64,000 nt of DNA. Source: Nannocystis sp. (GTDB taxonomy: Bacteria; Myxococcota_A; Polyangia; Nannocystales; Nannocystaceae). This document shows, one piece after another, positions 17,690-29,468 of the stretch; position 1 is the first letter of the stretch, and each line of letters starts with the position of its first letter. A program made the position numbers and the translations under genes. The DNA is taken from the NCBI RefSeq assembly GCF_016714285.1, contig NZ_JADJNN010000002.1, forward strand, positions 457,001 to 521,000, given 5' to 3'. Below the pieces are notes generated by a model. The model saw nothing but the letters and a program-made list of their open reading frames with translations. It did not search any database and was not told the origin of the DNA.

Positions 17690-20098
17690 ATGGTTGGACG
17701 ACCGCTGGCGTGGCTGCTGTGGGCGATGGTCGCGGCGAGTTGCACGCGGACGACGACGACGCGAGCGCCCGGGCCCGAGACGGCGCCGACGAAGCCACCA
17801 GCGAAGCCCGACCCGCAGCTGCTGGCGGTCGCCGACGCGGTCGACCCGGGGCCGCAGAAGCCGCTGCTGACGGCGCTGCCGGGGCCGCTGCGCGGGATGC
17901 TCGAGGCGGCGCTCGGCGCCACGACGGACCGCGAGGTCGCGACCCGGGAGATCCGCGAGGCGCTGATGAACTGGGACAAGCTCGGGACCAGCGGCGACCA
18001 GTTGCCGCTGCGGTTGCTCGCGCTCGGGCGCGGGCTGGTCCTGGCCGAGCGGGCGGTGGCCGCCGGTGACAGCGACGCGGAGCTGCTGCTGGCGCTGTCG
18101 CAGGTGTACTCGATCCTCGACCTGCCGATCTTCACGATGCAGCAGGGGATCTTCCAGCAGGTGCTGCAGACGGCGGCGAAGCTGGCCCAGAGCGGGGCCT
18201 CGAAGCCCGGCGAGATCGACCTGGTCGCGCTGATGGCTGCCCTCAAGGACATGTTCGAACGGGCAGGCCCGCTGCACCGCCGCACCGCCGCCGAGCTGCT
18301 GCGCAAGCACGGCGATCACCCGGAGGTGCCGCGGGTCCTGGGGCGCCTGGCCGACGACGCGCTGCGCCGCGACCAGTACGCGCAGGCGGTGGCGTGGCGG
18401 CAGATGGCGGTGGCGCGGCTGGGGGCGAAGGTCACGGCGAGCGAGCAGCTGGAGCTGGCGCGCACCTGCTACCGCGCCCTCGAGCTGGCCTGCGGCGACG
18501 CGGCGCTGGCCCGCGGACGCGACTTCACCGGCGACGAGAAGGCGAAGGCGGAGCACGAGAAGAAGCTGACCTGGACCGAGAAGACCGCGAAGCAGGCGCG
18601 CCGCGCGGTGGCCCTCGCGGGCGAGTCGCAGCCGTCGCTGACGACGGGGCTCGAGCGCGGGCACTTGATGATCGACCTCGATCGCAACGCCGACGCGGAG
18701 GCGCTGTTCGCGGGGCTGAAGGCGAAGTACCCGGAGGACGCGCGGCCGTACGGCGGGCTGGCCAAGCTGGCGGTCCAGCGCGGGGGCGACTTCAAGGCGG
18801 CGGCCCAGCAGGTGGCGCTCGGCAAGCCGCTGGCGAACAAGGACCGCGAGTTCTACGAGGTGGCGCTCGGCACGGTCGGCGTGAACTTCTTCTATGAGGC
18901 GCTGCCGCAGATCGCCGAGGGCAAGCAGGACGTGCAGGCGATGGCGACGCTGATGCTGACCGACCTGCGTGGCTACGCGGAGGGCCTCCGCGCGTTCGAC
19001 CCGGCCCGCGCGGCGGTGGTGGAGCTGATCGTTCGCGAGGTGCAGACGGCGATGCCGGCGCTGGTCAGCGGCGACGGGACCGAGGCCCTGCAGACGCTCC
19101 GGACCCTGCCGGCGCAGGTGGGACCCATGGGGGTGAAATTCCCCGACTCGCCCGACGTGCGGCGTCTGGTGCTGCTGGCGGCCAACTTCGCGACCGACGC
19201 CGAGACGGCGCTGGCGGCCGTGCGCGCGCCGCTGTCACCGGCGCTGGCGAAGGACGCGGCGCTGCAGCTCGCGCGCGCGAGCGCGTGGCTGGACCTCGCG
19301 CTGGCGTGGGAGAAGGCGGAGGAGATGCCGGCGATGGTCACGGCGATCGCCGACCTGCGGCCGGTCGCGGGTGACCACGCGCTGACGGCGTTGCAGGCGG
19401 CCGCGCTGGCGCTGCGCTTCAACGGGCAGAGCGACAAGGCCGCGGGGGAGCAGGCTGCGGAGCTGTACGCCAAGCTGGCGCGCGAGGGGCCGACCGAGCT
19501 GCGGGCCGCGGCGCTCAACAACCTGGGGGTGCTGCGGGCGGAGCTCGGTGACCCGCAGAAGGCGATCGAACACCTGAGCGAGGCGCTGGCGCAGGATGAC
19601 AAGGCGAAGACGGCGCTGCTGAACCTGGCGGCGCTGGTGCTGAGCGTGGAGGGCGGGCAGCGGACGGAGCTGAACGATGCGTTCGCGATCGTGGCGCGCG
19701 ACGGGATGACGGCGACGCTGCGCGTGCAGGCGGAGGCGTGGCGGCACGTGCAGGCGCAGCGCGGGGCCGGCGACGTCGAGCAGACGCGGGCCGACTTCGT
19801 CGCGGCGCTGGCGAAGGAGCGCAAGTCGGAGTTTCGCGGCAACCTGCCGCTCGGGCGCTGGGGGCTGCTGAGCAGCGGGAGCTTCCAGGTGAGCTTCTTC
19901 TACTCGGCGACCCAGGGCTTCGAGATCCGCAACGCGCTGGCCACGACGGTGTGGCTGTTCCTGCCAGCGCCGGGGCTCGATGTGCTGCTGGCCGAGGCGC
20001 AGCGCAAGCCGGGCAAGGCCGGGAAGTCGGACAAGGCGGGCAAGGCAGGCGAGCCGCGGAAGGCGGGCAAGCCAGTCGCGCCGCGGAAGGCGGGCTGA
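17690..20098 (+). CDS. Large TPR-repeat lipoprotein
   Basis: 802 residues. The signal peptide ends with lipobox AASC (Cys18), then a Thr/Pro linker. The remainder is helical with several TPR-like units, clearest near the C-terminal third (AALNNLGVLRAELGDPQKAI, LSEALAQDDKAKTALLNLAA). The last 30 residues are a Lys/Gly/Ala tail with repeated KAGK, unusual and probably disordered. Predicted periplasmic scaffold. A variant palindromic element lies in frame at 18251. The next gene starts 3 bases after the stop. Confidence 0.85.
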   Translation: MVGRPLAWLLWAMVAASCTRTTTTRAPGPETAPTKPPAKPDPQLLAVADAVDPGPQKPLLTALPGPLRGMLEAALGATTDREVATREIREALMNWDKLGTSGDQLPLRLLALGRGLVLAERAVAAGDSDAELLLALSQVYSILDLPIFTMQQGIFQQVLQTAAKLAQSGASKPGEIDLVALMAALKDMFERAGPLHRRTAAELLRKHGDHPEVPRVLGRLADDALRRDQYAQAVAWRQMAVARLGAKVTASEQLELARTCYRALELACGDAALARGRDFTGDEKAKAEHEKKLTWTEKTAKQARRAVALAGESQPSLTTGLERGHLMIDLDRNADAEALFAGLKAKYPEDARPYGGLAKLAVQRGGDFKAAAQQVALGKPLANKDREFYEVALGTVGVNFFYEALPQIAEGKQDVQAMATLMLTDLRGYAEGLRAFDPARAAVVELIVREVQTAMPALVSGDGTEALQTLRTLPAQVGPMGVKFPDSPDVRRLVLLAANFATDAETALAAVRAPLSPALAKDAALQLARASAWLDLALAWEKAEEMPAMVTAIADLRPVAGDHALTALQAAALALRFNGQSDKAAGEQAAELYAKLAREGPTELRAAALNNLGVLRAELGDPQKAIEHLSEALAQDDKAKTALLNLAALVLSVEGGQRTELNDAFAIVARDGMTATLRVQAEAWRHVQAQRGAGDVEQTRADFVAALAKERKSEFRGNLPLGRWGLLSSGSFQVSFFYSATQGFEIRNALATTVWLFLPAPGLDVLLAEAQRKPGKAGKSDKAGKAGEPRKAGKPVAPRKAG
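18251..18267. repeat. Variant palindromic element inside the TPR lipoprotein gene
   Basis: ATGTTCGAACGGGCAGG, read in frame as DMFERAG; the left arm is intact and the right arm is diverged. Confidence 0.5.
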
Positions 20099-20100
20099 GG

Positions 20101-20544
20101 GTGGGCTGCGTGCACAACCTGGCGCGGGGGATCGCCCGGGGCGGGTCGGCGTCACACGGGTGGATCGCGCTGCTGCGGATGATCGAGGGCTGCGCGCGCG
20201 GCTGGGGCGTGTCGTTTCGCGAGCTGCGCGCGGCGCTCGAGCGCGAGGTGCCGCTCGGCTCGCGGCCCGACATGGCGACGATCAAGATCGCGGCGGCGCG
20301 GCTGCTGGCGGCGCATGAGCGGCGGCTCGCGGCGCGCAAGCAATGGATCGCGTTGCGGCGCGCCGAGAAACGCGGCGGTAAGCGCAGCGCCACCCGGCAA
20401 CGCGAGCTGCTCGCGCTCGAGGCGAAGATCGGCCAGCAGCCCGTAGTGCACGTGGGCTACTGGGGTTGGAGGCGCCGGGCTCAGGAGGGGTCGGGCGCGG
20501 GGGTCTCGGGGCCGCTCGGCGGGAGATCGGGCTTGGCGATGTAG
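20101..20544 (+). CDS. Small hypothetical basic protein
   Basis: Up to 147 residues from GTG 20101, 3 bases after the preceding stop, so probably co-translated. Third codon positions are strongly G/C, which argues for real coding. It is helical and Arg/Ala-rich (MIEGCARGWGVSFRELRAAL, AARLLAAHERRLAARKQWIA) with a WGWRRR end. The last 64 bases overlap the 3' end of the convergent peroxidase gene. No known domain recognised. Confidence 0.5.
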   Translation: MGCVHNLARGIARGGSASHGWIALLRMIEGCARGWGVSFRELRAALEREVPLGSRPDMATIKIAAARLLAAHERRLAARKQWIALRRAEKRGGKRSATRQRELLALEAKIGQQPVVHVGYWGWRRRAQEGSGAGVSGPLGGRSGLAM

Positions 20545-21635
20545 GCCGGGTCGATCGTGCCCTCGAGGCTGGTGAGGAAGGCGGTGAGGTACTTGCGCTC
20601 GTCGTCGTCGAGGCTGCCCTTGGCGAGCTGGTAGGTGGCCATGATGTTGAGCACGTCGTCGAGGGTGGCCGCGGAGCCGTCGTGCAGGTACGGGGCCGTC
20701 TTGGTGATGTTGCGCAGGGAGGGGACCTTGAAGACGAACTTGTCCTCGGGGTTCTTGGTGATCTTGAAGCGGCCCTCGTCCTTGGTCTCGTAGGACTTCA
20801 CGGAGCCGAGCTTCTGGTACATGGTGCCGCCGATCGCCGGGCCGGTGTGGCAGCTGATGCAGTTGAACTCGATGAAGAGCTCGAGGCCGCGGAGGGCGTC
20901 CCCGTTCAGGGCGGTCATCTTGCCGGCGAGGAACTCGTCGAAGGGGCCGGGGGTCATGAGGCCGCGCTCGAAGGAGCCGATCGCGCGGCCGAGGTTCTCC
21001 ATCGTGACCGGGTCGGCGTCGCCGGGGAACGCGGCCTTGAAGGCGTCGACGTAGCCGGGGATCGACTTGATGCTGCGGACGACGAAGCCGGGGTCGGGCA
21101 TCGCCATCTCGACCGGGTTGGTGATCGGCATCTGCGCCTGGTCCTCGACGGTGGCGGCGCGGCCGTCCCAGAACTGGGCGAAGTGGGTGGCGGCGTTGTA
21201 GACGGTCGGGCTGTTTCGCTCGCCTCGCTGGCCCTTGTGCCCCTTGGAGGTGAGCTCGTTGTCGACGCCGAATTTGTCGAGCAGGTGGCAGCTGTTGCAC
21301 GAGACGTCGTGGCCCTTCGACAGGCGGGTGTCGTAGTAGAGCTGACGGCCGAGGGCGATCTTCTCCGGGGTGGTGGGGTTGGCGGCCGACTCGGCGCGGG
21401 CGGGCAGCGGGGAGAAGTACTTCTTGGCGGCGTCGAGCACCTGCGCGGCGGACGGGGCCGGCCTGCTCGGCTTCTTCTTCGCGGGCTTGGCGGCGTCCGG
21501 CGTGGCGGCGGCCGACTTGTTGGCGTCGGCGGGGGGGGCGTCGCCGCCGCTGCAGGCGAGCGGGAGCGTGGCGGCGACGGTGAGGGCGAGGAGGCGGGCG
21601 CGCGAAACCTGGGAGCGTGGGGTGCTGCGTGGCAT
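20481..21635 (-). CDS. Di-haem cytochrome c peroxidase (CcpA/MauG family) lipoprotein
   Basis: 384 residues from ATG 21635. Lipobox LPLAC with Cys28, then a Lys/Ala/Pro linker. Two haem c sites, CNSCH (113-117) and CISCH (259-263), have the order and spacing of the di-haem peroxidases; family segments ERNSPTVYNA, FWDGRA and VPSLRNITKTAPYLHDGS are present. Reduces hydrogen peroxide with electrons from small cytochromes, or oxidises another substrate as MauG does. Lipid anchoring places it at the membrane facing the periplasm. Single gene. Confidence 0.95.
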   Translation of the reverse strand: MPRSTPRSQVSRARLLALTVAATLPLACSGGDAPPADANKSAAATPDAAKPAKKKPSRPAPSAAQVLDAAKKYFSPLPARAESAANPTTPEKIALGRQLYYDTRLSKGHDVSCNSCHLLDKFGVDNELTSKGHKGQRGERNSPTVYNAATHFAQFWDGRAATVEDQAQMPITNPVEMAMPDPGFVVRSIKSIPGYVDAFKAAFPGDADPVTMENLGRAIGSFERGLMTPGPFDEFLAGKMTALNGDALRGLELFIEFNCISCHTGPAIGGTMYQKLGSVKSYETKDEGRFKITKNPEDKFVFKVPSLRNITKTAPYLHDGSAATLDDVLNIMATYQLAKGSLDDDERKYLTAFLTSLEGTIDPAYIAKPDLPPSGPETPAPDPS

Positions 21636-21738
21636 GGCTTGATCCGGGCTTGATCTGGGCGTGAACTGGCGTGATCGAGGCTGTGCTTGAGCAGGGCGCG
21701 CTTGCGCGGCTGCGATCCGCGAGCGACGATACCCCACC

Positions 21739-22308
21739 GTGAACCATCTCGTCCGCATTTCCAGTCCTGCGCTCATCGGTCTGCTCACGCTCCTGGCGGG
21801 GGCCTGCGGCGATTCGGGAGCATCGGTGCCGATCCACGATCGCCTGTGGCTGACGGCGGTGCCGAAGACGGCGAAGGACGAGGTCAGCGCCTTCCTCATC
21901 CTGCGCGCGTCCGAGTCGACACAGTACGGCTTCCTGTTCAAGGGCTCGCTGCTGCGGGGCAGCTACGACACCTTCCACTGGGCCCCGGACGGCGACGAGC
22001 GGGCCAAGCTGACGACCGTGCAGGACGGCAGGGTGCACAAAATTCGCGTCGAGACCTGCGAGCCCTCCGCGGGCTTCCACTACTGTGTGCAGCTGCACGG
22101 CGACCCGCAGGGGACGGTGCGCTACCAGTCGCGCAAGCGCTGGGGCCTCGGCCGCCCGAAGGCCAAGCTGCTCGGCTTCGATCTGGCCGGCGAGCTGCAA
22201 GCGCTGGCGGCCGAGGACGGCGAGCTGGCGACCGCGCTGGCGGAGCTGGCCGTGGCCGGGGTGGACGGCGCGCCGTCCACTCCGCCGGCAGGGGTAGCGG
22301 CTCCCTGA
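21739..22308 (+). CDS. Lipoprotein of unknown function
   Basis: 189 residues from GTG 21739. Signal peptide with lipobox AGAC (Cys23) followed by GDSG. The mature part is a small domain, probably beta-rich (HDRLWLTAVPKTAKDEVSAF, GSLLRGSYDTFHWAPDGD), with two Cys at about 114 and 122 and a helical tail. No family recognised. The next gene starts 45 bases downstream across two palindromic sequences. Confidence 0.75.
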   Translation: MNHLVRISSPALIGLLTLLAGACGDSGASVPIHDRLWLTAVPKTAKDEVSAFLILRASESTQYGFLFKGSLLRGSYDTFHWAPDGDERAKLTTVQDGRVHKIRVETCEPSAGFHYCVQLHGDPQGTVRYQSRKRWGLGRPKAKLLGFDLAGELQALAAEDGELATALAELAVAGVDGAPSTPPAGVAAP

Positions 22309-22311
22309 GCT

Positions 22312-22348
22312 TTCGGACATGTTCGAAGCGACCTGTCCCGAGGGCCAG
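22312..22348. repeat. Two palindromic motifs just upstream of the GHKL ATPase start
   Basis: TTCGGACATGTTCGAA (22312-22327) is nearly self-complementary. CTGTCC-CGA-GGGCCAG (22333-22348) is a copy of the dispersed element. The GTG start follows 5 bases later, so they form or replace the 5' leader. Confidence 0.65.
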
Positions 22349-22353
22349 CTGAC

Positions 22354-24009
22354 GTGAGTGAGGTCGACGCGCTGCTCGAGCGGCTGGTCGCGCAGTTCGC
22401 GGGGCCCTACGACTTCCTGCGCGAGCTGGTCCAGAACGCGCTGGACGCGGGGAGCGACCGGGCGGAGGTGGTGCTGGAGACGCACACCGAGGTCGGCGGC
22501 GAGGCGGACGAGGTGGTGTACGAGCTGCGGGTGAGCGACGCGGGCGGGGGGATGGACGAGGCGGTGATCGACGGCGGGTTGACGCGGCTGTTCGCGTCGA
22601 CGAAGGCGGACGACCGGACGATGGCGGGCGGCTACGGGGTGGGCTTCGTCAGCGTGTTCGCGTGGGAGCCGGAGGCGGTGGTGGTGCACACGGGGCGGGC
22701 GGGCGAGGCGTGGGAGCTGGTGTTCTATCCGGACCGGCGCTTCGAGAAGCTGCGGCTGGGCGAGCCGGTCGAGGGGACCACGGTGACGCTGCTGCGGCGC
22801 GGGCGAGCGAGCGAGCGGCCGGCGATCGCCGAGGCGGTGCGCGACAGCCTGTGGCGCTGGTGTCGTTACTGTCGGCTCGAGCTGAGCTTCGAGGACATCG
22901 CGAGCGGCGAGCCGGTGGAGCTGATCCAGGACAGCCCGGCGCCGGCTGACACGCCGCTGACGATCTCCGAGGTGCAGGGCGACACCACGGTGCACGTGGC
23001 CTTCGCGGTGCCGCCGTCGGCGACGCTGCTGCGGCGCGGGCTGGTGCTGGCGGAGGGCGGCGCGGCGGAGCTGCTGGGGCCGCTGCTGCCGGGGCTCGGG
23101 CGCACGGCGGAGCACCTGCAGGTGTGGATCGACTCGCCGCTGCTGCGGACGACGATCGCGCGCGACAAGGTGGTGGATGACGCGGGCCAGCGCGGCGTGC
23201 TGGCGCGGGCGGCCGCGGCGGTGACGGGCCTGCGCGCGCGCCTGGTGGCGGCGATCGAGGCGGCGGCGGCGGAGGCCGGGCCGTGGACGCGGGCGCGACA
23301 CGAGCACTACGCACACCTGCATGCGCACCTGGGCCGCGAGCTCGAGGCGCTGGGCGCCGGGCTGCGCGAGCGGCCGCTGCTGCGCGACGCGGCGAGTGAG
23401 GCGGGGCTGTCACCGGCCGAGCTGATGACGCGGCTGCGCGGGCGGTCGGTGTTGACCTTCGATCCCGATGAGGTCGACACGGGGTTGTTGGCGGCGGCGG
23501 GGCGCGCGGGCTACCCGGTGCTGGCGGCGGAGGCCAGCGACCTCGGGTGGCTGATGGCGTTGCTGGCGATCGATGCGGGGCGGGTGCTGCCGCTGCAACG
23601 GGCGCTGTTTCGTGAGCGCGGTGATGCGGCGAGCGAGGGGCTGCGGGCGGCGGTGGAGCGTGGGCTGCTGGCGGCGGGGGTGGTGGTGCAGCTGCGCCTC
23701 GCGGCGGCGGCCCCGGGCTCGACGGCGGCGCGGCCGGGGCTCGTGGGGGTCGAGGTCGCGAGCGACAAGGAGGGGGCGCTGGTGGTCTACGCGGCGGGGC
23801 CGTGGCCGGAGTCGGCGTGGAAGGCGGGGACGTTGTGGGTCGAGGACGGGATGCTGCAGCGGGCGGCGCTCAAGGCGTTTGTGTCGGCGCCGCGGACGGC
23901 CGCGCTGACGCTGGCCTGCGCGGTGGCGGCGGGGCTCGGGCGGGCAGGGAGCGAGGCGGGGGCGATCGCGGAGGGGCTGAAGGACCTGTCCGTGGGGACA
24001 GGTTCGTAG
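22354..24009 (+). CDS. GHKL (Hsp90-like) ATPase-domain protein
   Basis: 551 residues from GTG 22354. The Bergerat fold motifs are clear: N-box ELVQNALDAG (Glu24, Asn28, Asp31), G1 SDAGGGM (61-67) and GGYGVGF (92-98), as in Hsp90/HtpG, MutL and gyrase B. The middle (100-300) resembles an Hsp90-type middle domain; the C-terminal half is Ala/Gly-rich and unassigned. Shorter than HtpG (about 620). A second protein 1.4 kb downstream may share the fold. The final residues LSVGTGS are encoded by a palindromic element that also brings the stop. ATP-driven chaperone or signalling role is inferred. Confidence 0.8.
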   Translation: MSEVDALLERLVAQFAGPYDFLRELVQNALDAGSDRAEVVLETHTEVGGEADEVVYELRVSDAGGGMDEAVIDGGLTRLFASTKADDRTMAGGYGVGFVSVFAWEPEAVVVHTGRAGEAWELVFYPDRRFEKLRLGEPVEGTTVTLLRRGRASERPAIAEAVRDSLWRWCRYCRLELSFEDIASGEPVELIQDSPAPADTPLTISEVQGDTTVHVAFAVPPSATLLRRGLVLAEGGAAELLGPLLPGLGRTAEHLQVWIDSPLLRTTIARDKVVDDAGQRGVLARAAAAVTGLRARLVAAIEAAAAEAGPWTRARHEHYAHLHAHLGRELEALGAGLRERPLLRDAASEAGLSPAELMTRLRGRSVLTFDPDEVDTGLLAAAGRAGYPVLAAEASDLGWLMALLAIDAGRVLPLQRALFRERGDAASEGLRAAVERGLLAAGVVVQLRLAAAAPGSTAARPGLVGVEVASDKEGALVVYAAGPWPESAWKAGTLWVEDGMLQRAALKAFVSAPRTAALTLACAVAAGLGRAGSEAGAIAEGLKDLSVGTGS

Positions 24010-24079
24010 GGCTGTCCGGAGGGGAATTTCGTGGAGCTGTCCAAAGGGACAGATTCGTGGAGCCCTCCTGAGGGACAGG
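23986..24079. repeat. Four palindromic elements in tandem, period 25-26 bp
   Basis: Units begin at 23986, 24012, 24037 and 24063. The first (ACCTGTCC-GTG-GGGACAGGT) and third (CTGTCC-AAA-GGGACAG) are perfect hairpins; the second and fourth are decayed. TTCGTGG-like spacers separate them. They span the 3' end of the ATPase gene and most of the gap to the convergent M23 gene, so they may act as a terminator. Confidence 0.85.
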
Positions 24080-24091
24080 CGCGGGTCGGGC

Positions 24092-25147
24092 TCAGGGGCA
24101 GTTCATCGAGGTGACGACGTCGTCGGTGTCGGGGACCCCGTCGCCGGGGACGTCGGTGAAGCTGACGGCGATCGACTGGCACCACGAGCTGTTGCAGTTC
24201 TCGGTGCGGGCGACGTGGGCGTGGGGGCCGGTGGACCAGCCGGTGGAGCCGGAGTGGCCGACGGCGACGCCGCGCGGGACCTTCTCGCCGACGCTGACGA
24301 GGGTCTCGCTGAGGTGGGCGTAGATCGAACGGGTGCCGTCGTTGTGGAGGACGGACACGTAGTTGGCGGCGTTGTTACACTCCATGCCGCCGCCGTTGTA
24401 GCAGGGGTCGCCGGGCTTGGTGCCGTTGTACATGTGCGCGACGGTGCCGTCGGCGATGGCGACCAGCGGGGTGCCGAGCGGGACGGAGAAGTCGAAGGCG
24501 TAGGCGGACTGGCCCTGATGGCTGAAGTCGCCGAAGTTGCCCTGGGAGATCTTGGCCATTTTGCCGCACTCGAGCGGGAGGAAGAAGCCGTCCATGCTGG
24601 GCTCGTCGAGGGTGCACTCGACGAGGCCGCTCCAGACGTAGCCGTCGAGGCCGGGGCTGTGGATGTGGTACCAGCCGCCGTTGCCCTCGAGCACCTCGCC
24701 CTGCACGAGCTCGAGGACGTCGACGATCGCCCCGGGGGAGAGGGTGCCGAGCGGAGCTTCCGCGGTGGAAGGGGTGGGGCGGACGTTGAGCACGTCGCCG
24801 GGGGCGACGGTGACGCGGACGCGCGGGCAGTCGTCGACGGGGGCGCCGGTGGTGTCCGTGGTGGTGGCGTCCGTGGTGCTGTCGCTGGTGCCTGGGTCGG
24901 TGAGGCCGGTGGAGGTGTCGCTGGTGGTCGTGAAGTCGGGGACGTCCGTGGTGCTGTCGTCGGGGGCGCCGGTGGTCGGGGTGTCGTCGGTGGTGCTGCC
25001 GGGGAGCGGAGCGTCGGTGGTGCTGGCGTCGCCGGAGTCGCTGTCGTCGCGGCCGTTGGTGATTTGGTCGGCGAAGCCGTCGTCGTCGCCCGGGTTGCAG
25101 GCGCCGAGGGCCGTGGCGAGGGCGAGGAACGCGGGCGAGAGGCGCAT
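24092..25147 (-). CDS. M23 (LytM) peptidase-domain lipoprotein with SH3-like domain
   Basis: 351 residues from ATG 25147. Lipobox LGAC (Cys17), then a Thr/Asp/Ser-rich linker to about residue 105. An SH3b-like domain follows (VAPGDVLNVRPTPSTAEAPL), then a LytM domain with the zinc ligands in SHQGQSAYAFDF and GPHAHV and a YAHL motif. It probably cuts peptide cross-links in peptidoglycan, or, if inactive, activates an amidase. Lipid-anchored at the envelope. Confidence 0.9.
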   Translation of the reverse strand: MRLSPAFLALATALGACNPGDDDGFADQITNGRDDSDSGDASTTDAPLPGSTTDDTPTTGAPDDSTTDVPDFTTTSDTSTGLTDPGTSDSTTDATTTDTTGAPVDDCPRVRVTVAPGDVLNVRPTPSTAEAPLGTLSPGAIVDVLELVQGEVLEGNGGWYHIHSPGLDGYVWSGLVECTLDEPSMDGFFLPLECGKMAKISQGNFGDFSHQGQSAYAFDFSVPLGTPLVAIADGTVAHMYNGTKPGDPCYNGGGMECNNAANYVSVLHNDGTRSIYAHLSETLVSVGEKVPRGVAVGHSGSTGWSTGPHAHVARTENCNSSWCQSIAVSFTDVPGDGVPDTDDVVTSMNCP

Positions 25148-25342
25148 GTGAGGCCGAGTAACGAGGTGCGGGGTTTCGATCATGACGGTGGATGTGAGCT
25201 TTTGCGGCCCGCTCATGGCGCGCGAGGCCGCCATGGCCGGGAGCTTCGCCCGTGGCGGCGATGCTGGCAAGCGCCCGCGCGCGGCTGGCAAGCGCCCGGG
25301 CGCGGTGCGGCGTGTTATGGTGCGGTGGTCGGCGTGCGGAGG

Positions 25343-25359
25343 TGTCCTGAGAGACAGGT
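25343..25359. repeat. Palindromic element copy (intergenic)
   Basis: TGTCCTGAGAGACAGGT followed by GATCGG, in the 251-base gap upstream of the large 1069-residue protein. Confidence 0.65.
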
Positions 25360-25398
25360 GATCGGGGCCGGGCGCGGTGCGGCGGGTCGTGGGCGGGG

Positions 25399-28608
<3,210 letters not shown>

Positions 28609-28614
28609 CGCGTG

Positions 28615-28682
28615 GCGCGGGCTCGCGGTGGGCCGTGCTCGGGCTGCGGCGCGGGCTCACGGTGGGCCGTGCTCGTGCTGCG
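28615..28682. repeat. Two-copy tandem repeat, 34 bp unit
   Basis: Units beginning GCGCGGGCTC at 28615 and 28649, both with GGTGGGCCGTGCTCG, fill most of the 100-base gap before the patatin gene. Confidence 0.75.
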
Positions 28683-28693
28683 AGGTGGGCGTG

Positions 28694-28699
28694 TAGACT
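28694..28699 (+). promoter_or_regulatory. TAGACT -10-like box, leaderless type
   Basis: TAGACT, 9 bases before the patatin ATG. Confidence 0.4.
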
Positions 28700-28708
28700 G
28701 CGCGGCGC

Positions 28709-29464
28709 ATGTCGACCACGCATCACGACTGGCTCGCGGCGGCGCCGTACACTCTGGCGCTGGGGGCGGGCTTCTTCGGCTTCTTCGCGCACACGGGGGT
28801 GCTGCGGGCGCTGGAGGAGTCGGGTGCTGCGCGGCCGCGGCGGGTCGTGGGGGTGAGCGCGGGGGCGCTGGCGGGTGGGTTGTGGGCGAGCGGGCTCGGG
28901 GCGGAGGAGATCGAGGCGACGCTGGTGGCGCTGCGGCGGCCGGACTTCTGGGACCCGGGCTGGCCGCTCGGGGGGCTCCTGCGCGGGGACAAGTTCGCGG
29001 CGCGGCTGCACGAGCTGCTCGACGCGCGGGGGGTGAGCATGCTGGAGCAGTGCCCGACGCCGTTCGCCACGGTGGTGTACGAGCTGGCGGGTCGGCGCGC
29101 GCGGGTGCTCGAGCGGGGTCGGCTGGCGTCGGCGATCCAGGCCTCGTGCACGGTGCCGCTGATGTTCCGGCCGGTCCGCCACGAGGGTCGATTGCTGGTC
29201 GACGGCGGGGTCGCGGACCGCGACGGTCAGACGGCGCTGGCGGACGATGAGCGGGTGCTGCATCACCGCCTGGTGTCGCGCTCGCCGTGGCGGCGGCTGA
29301 CCGGGCGCGCGCAGGTCGTTTCGAACATGTCCGAAAGGTCAGGTCGCAAGGTGATGCAGATCGACGCGTTGCCGCGGGTGTCGCCGTTTCGCCTCGAGTG
29401 GGGGCCGCGGGCGCTGGCGACGGCGCGCGAGGCGACGCTGCGCTGGCTCGACGCGCCGGCCTGA
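28709..29464 (+). CDS. Patatin-like phospholipase
   Basis: 251 residues. The nucleophile elbow GVSAG has Ser50; the catalytic Asp is in LLVDGGVAD (Asp165), forming the Ser-Asp dyad of patatins. The usual Gly-rich oxyanion motif is replaced by GAGFFGFFAHTG near the N-terminus. It hydrolyses acyl esters of lipids; with no signal peptide it is probably cytoplasmic, as in RssA-like proteins. A palindromic element near the C-terminus encodes MSERSG. Confidence 0.88.
   Translation: MSTTHHDWLAAAPYTLALGAGFFGFFAHTGVLRALEESGAARPRRVVGVSAGALAGGLWASGLGAEEIEATLVALRRPDFWDPGWPLGGLLRGDKFAARLHELLDARGVSMLEQCPTPFATVVYELAGRRARVLERGRLASAIQASCTVPLMFRPVRHEGRLLVDGGVADRDGQTALADDERVLHHRLVSRSPWRRLTGRAQVVSNMSERSGRKVMQIDALPRVSPFRLEWGPRALATAREATLRWLDAPA
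29327..29344. repeat. Palindromic element copy inside the patatin gene
   Basis: ATGTCC-GAAA-GGTCAGGT, preceded by TTTCGAAC, so that TTCGAACATGTCCGAA also forms a wider palindrome, the reverse complement of 22312-22327. Confidence 0.7.
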
Positions 29465-29468
29465 GCGG

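Noticed and set aside
22312..22327. LexA (SOS) box
   Set aside because: It resembles CGAAC-N4-GTTCG only loosely; the spacing is 2 bases instead of 4, and related copies lie inside genes.
20152..23328. 1058-residue minus-strand open frame
   Set aside because: Runs antisense to the GHKL ATPase and in another frame of the peroxidase; a GC artefact.
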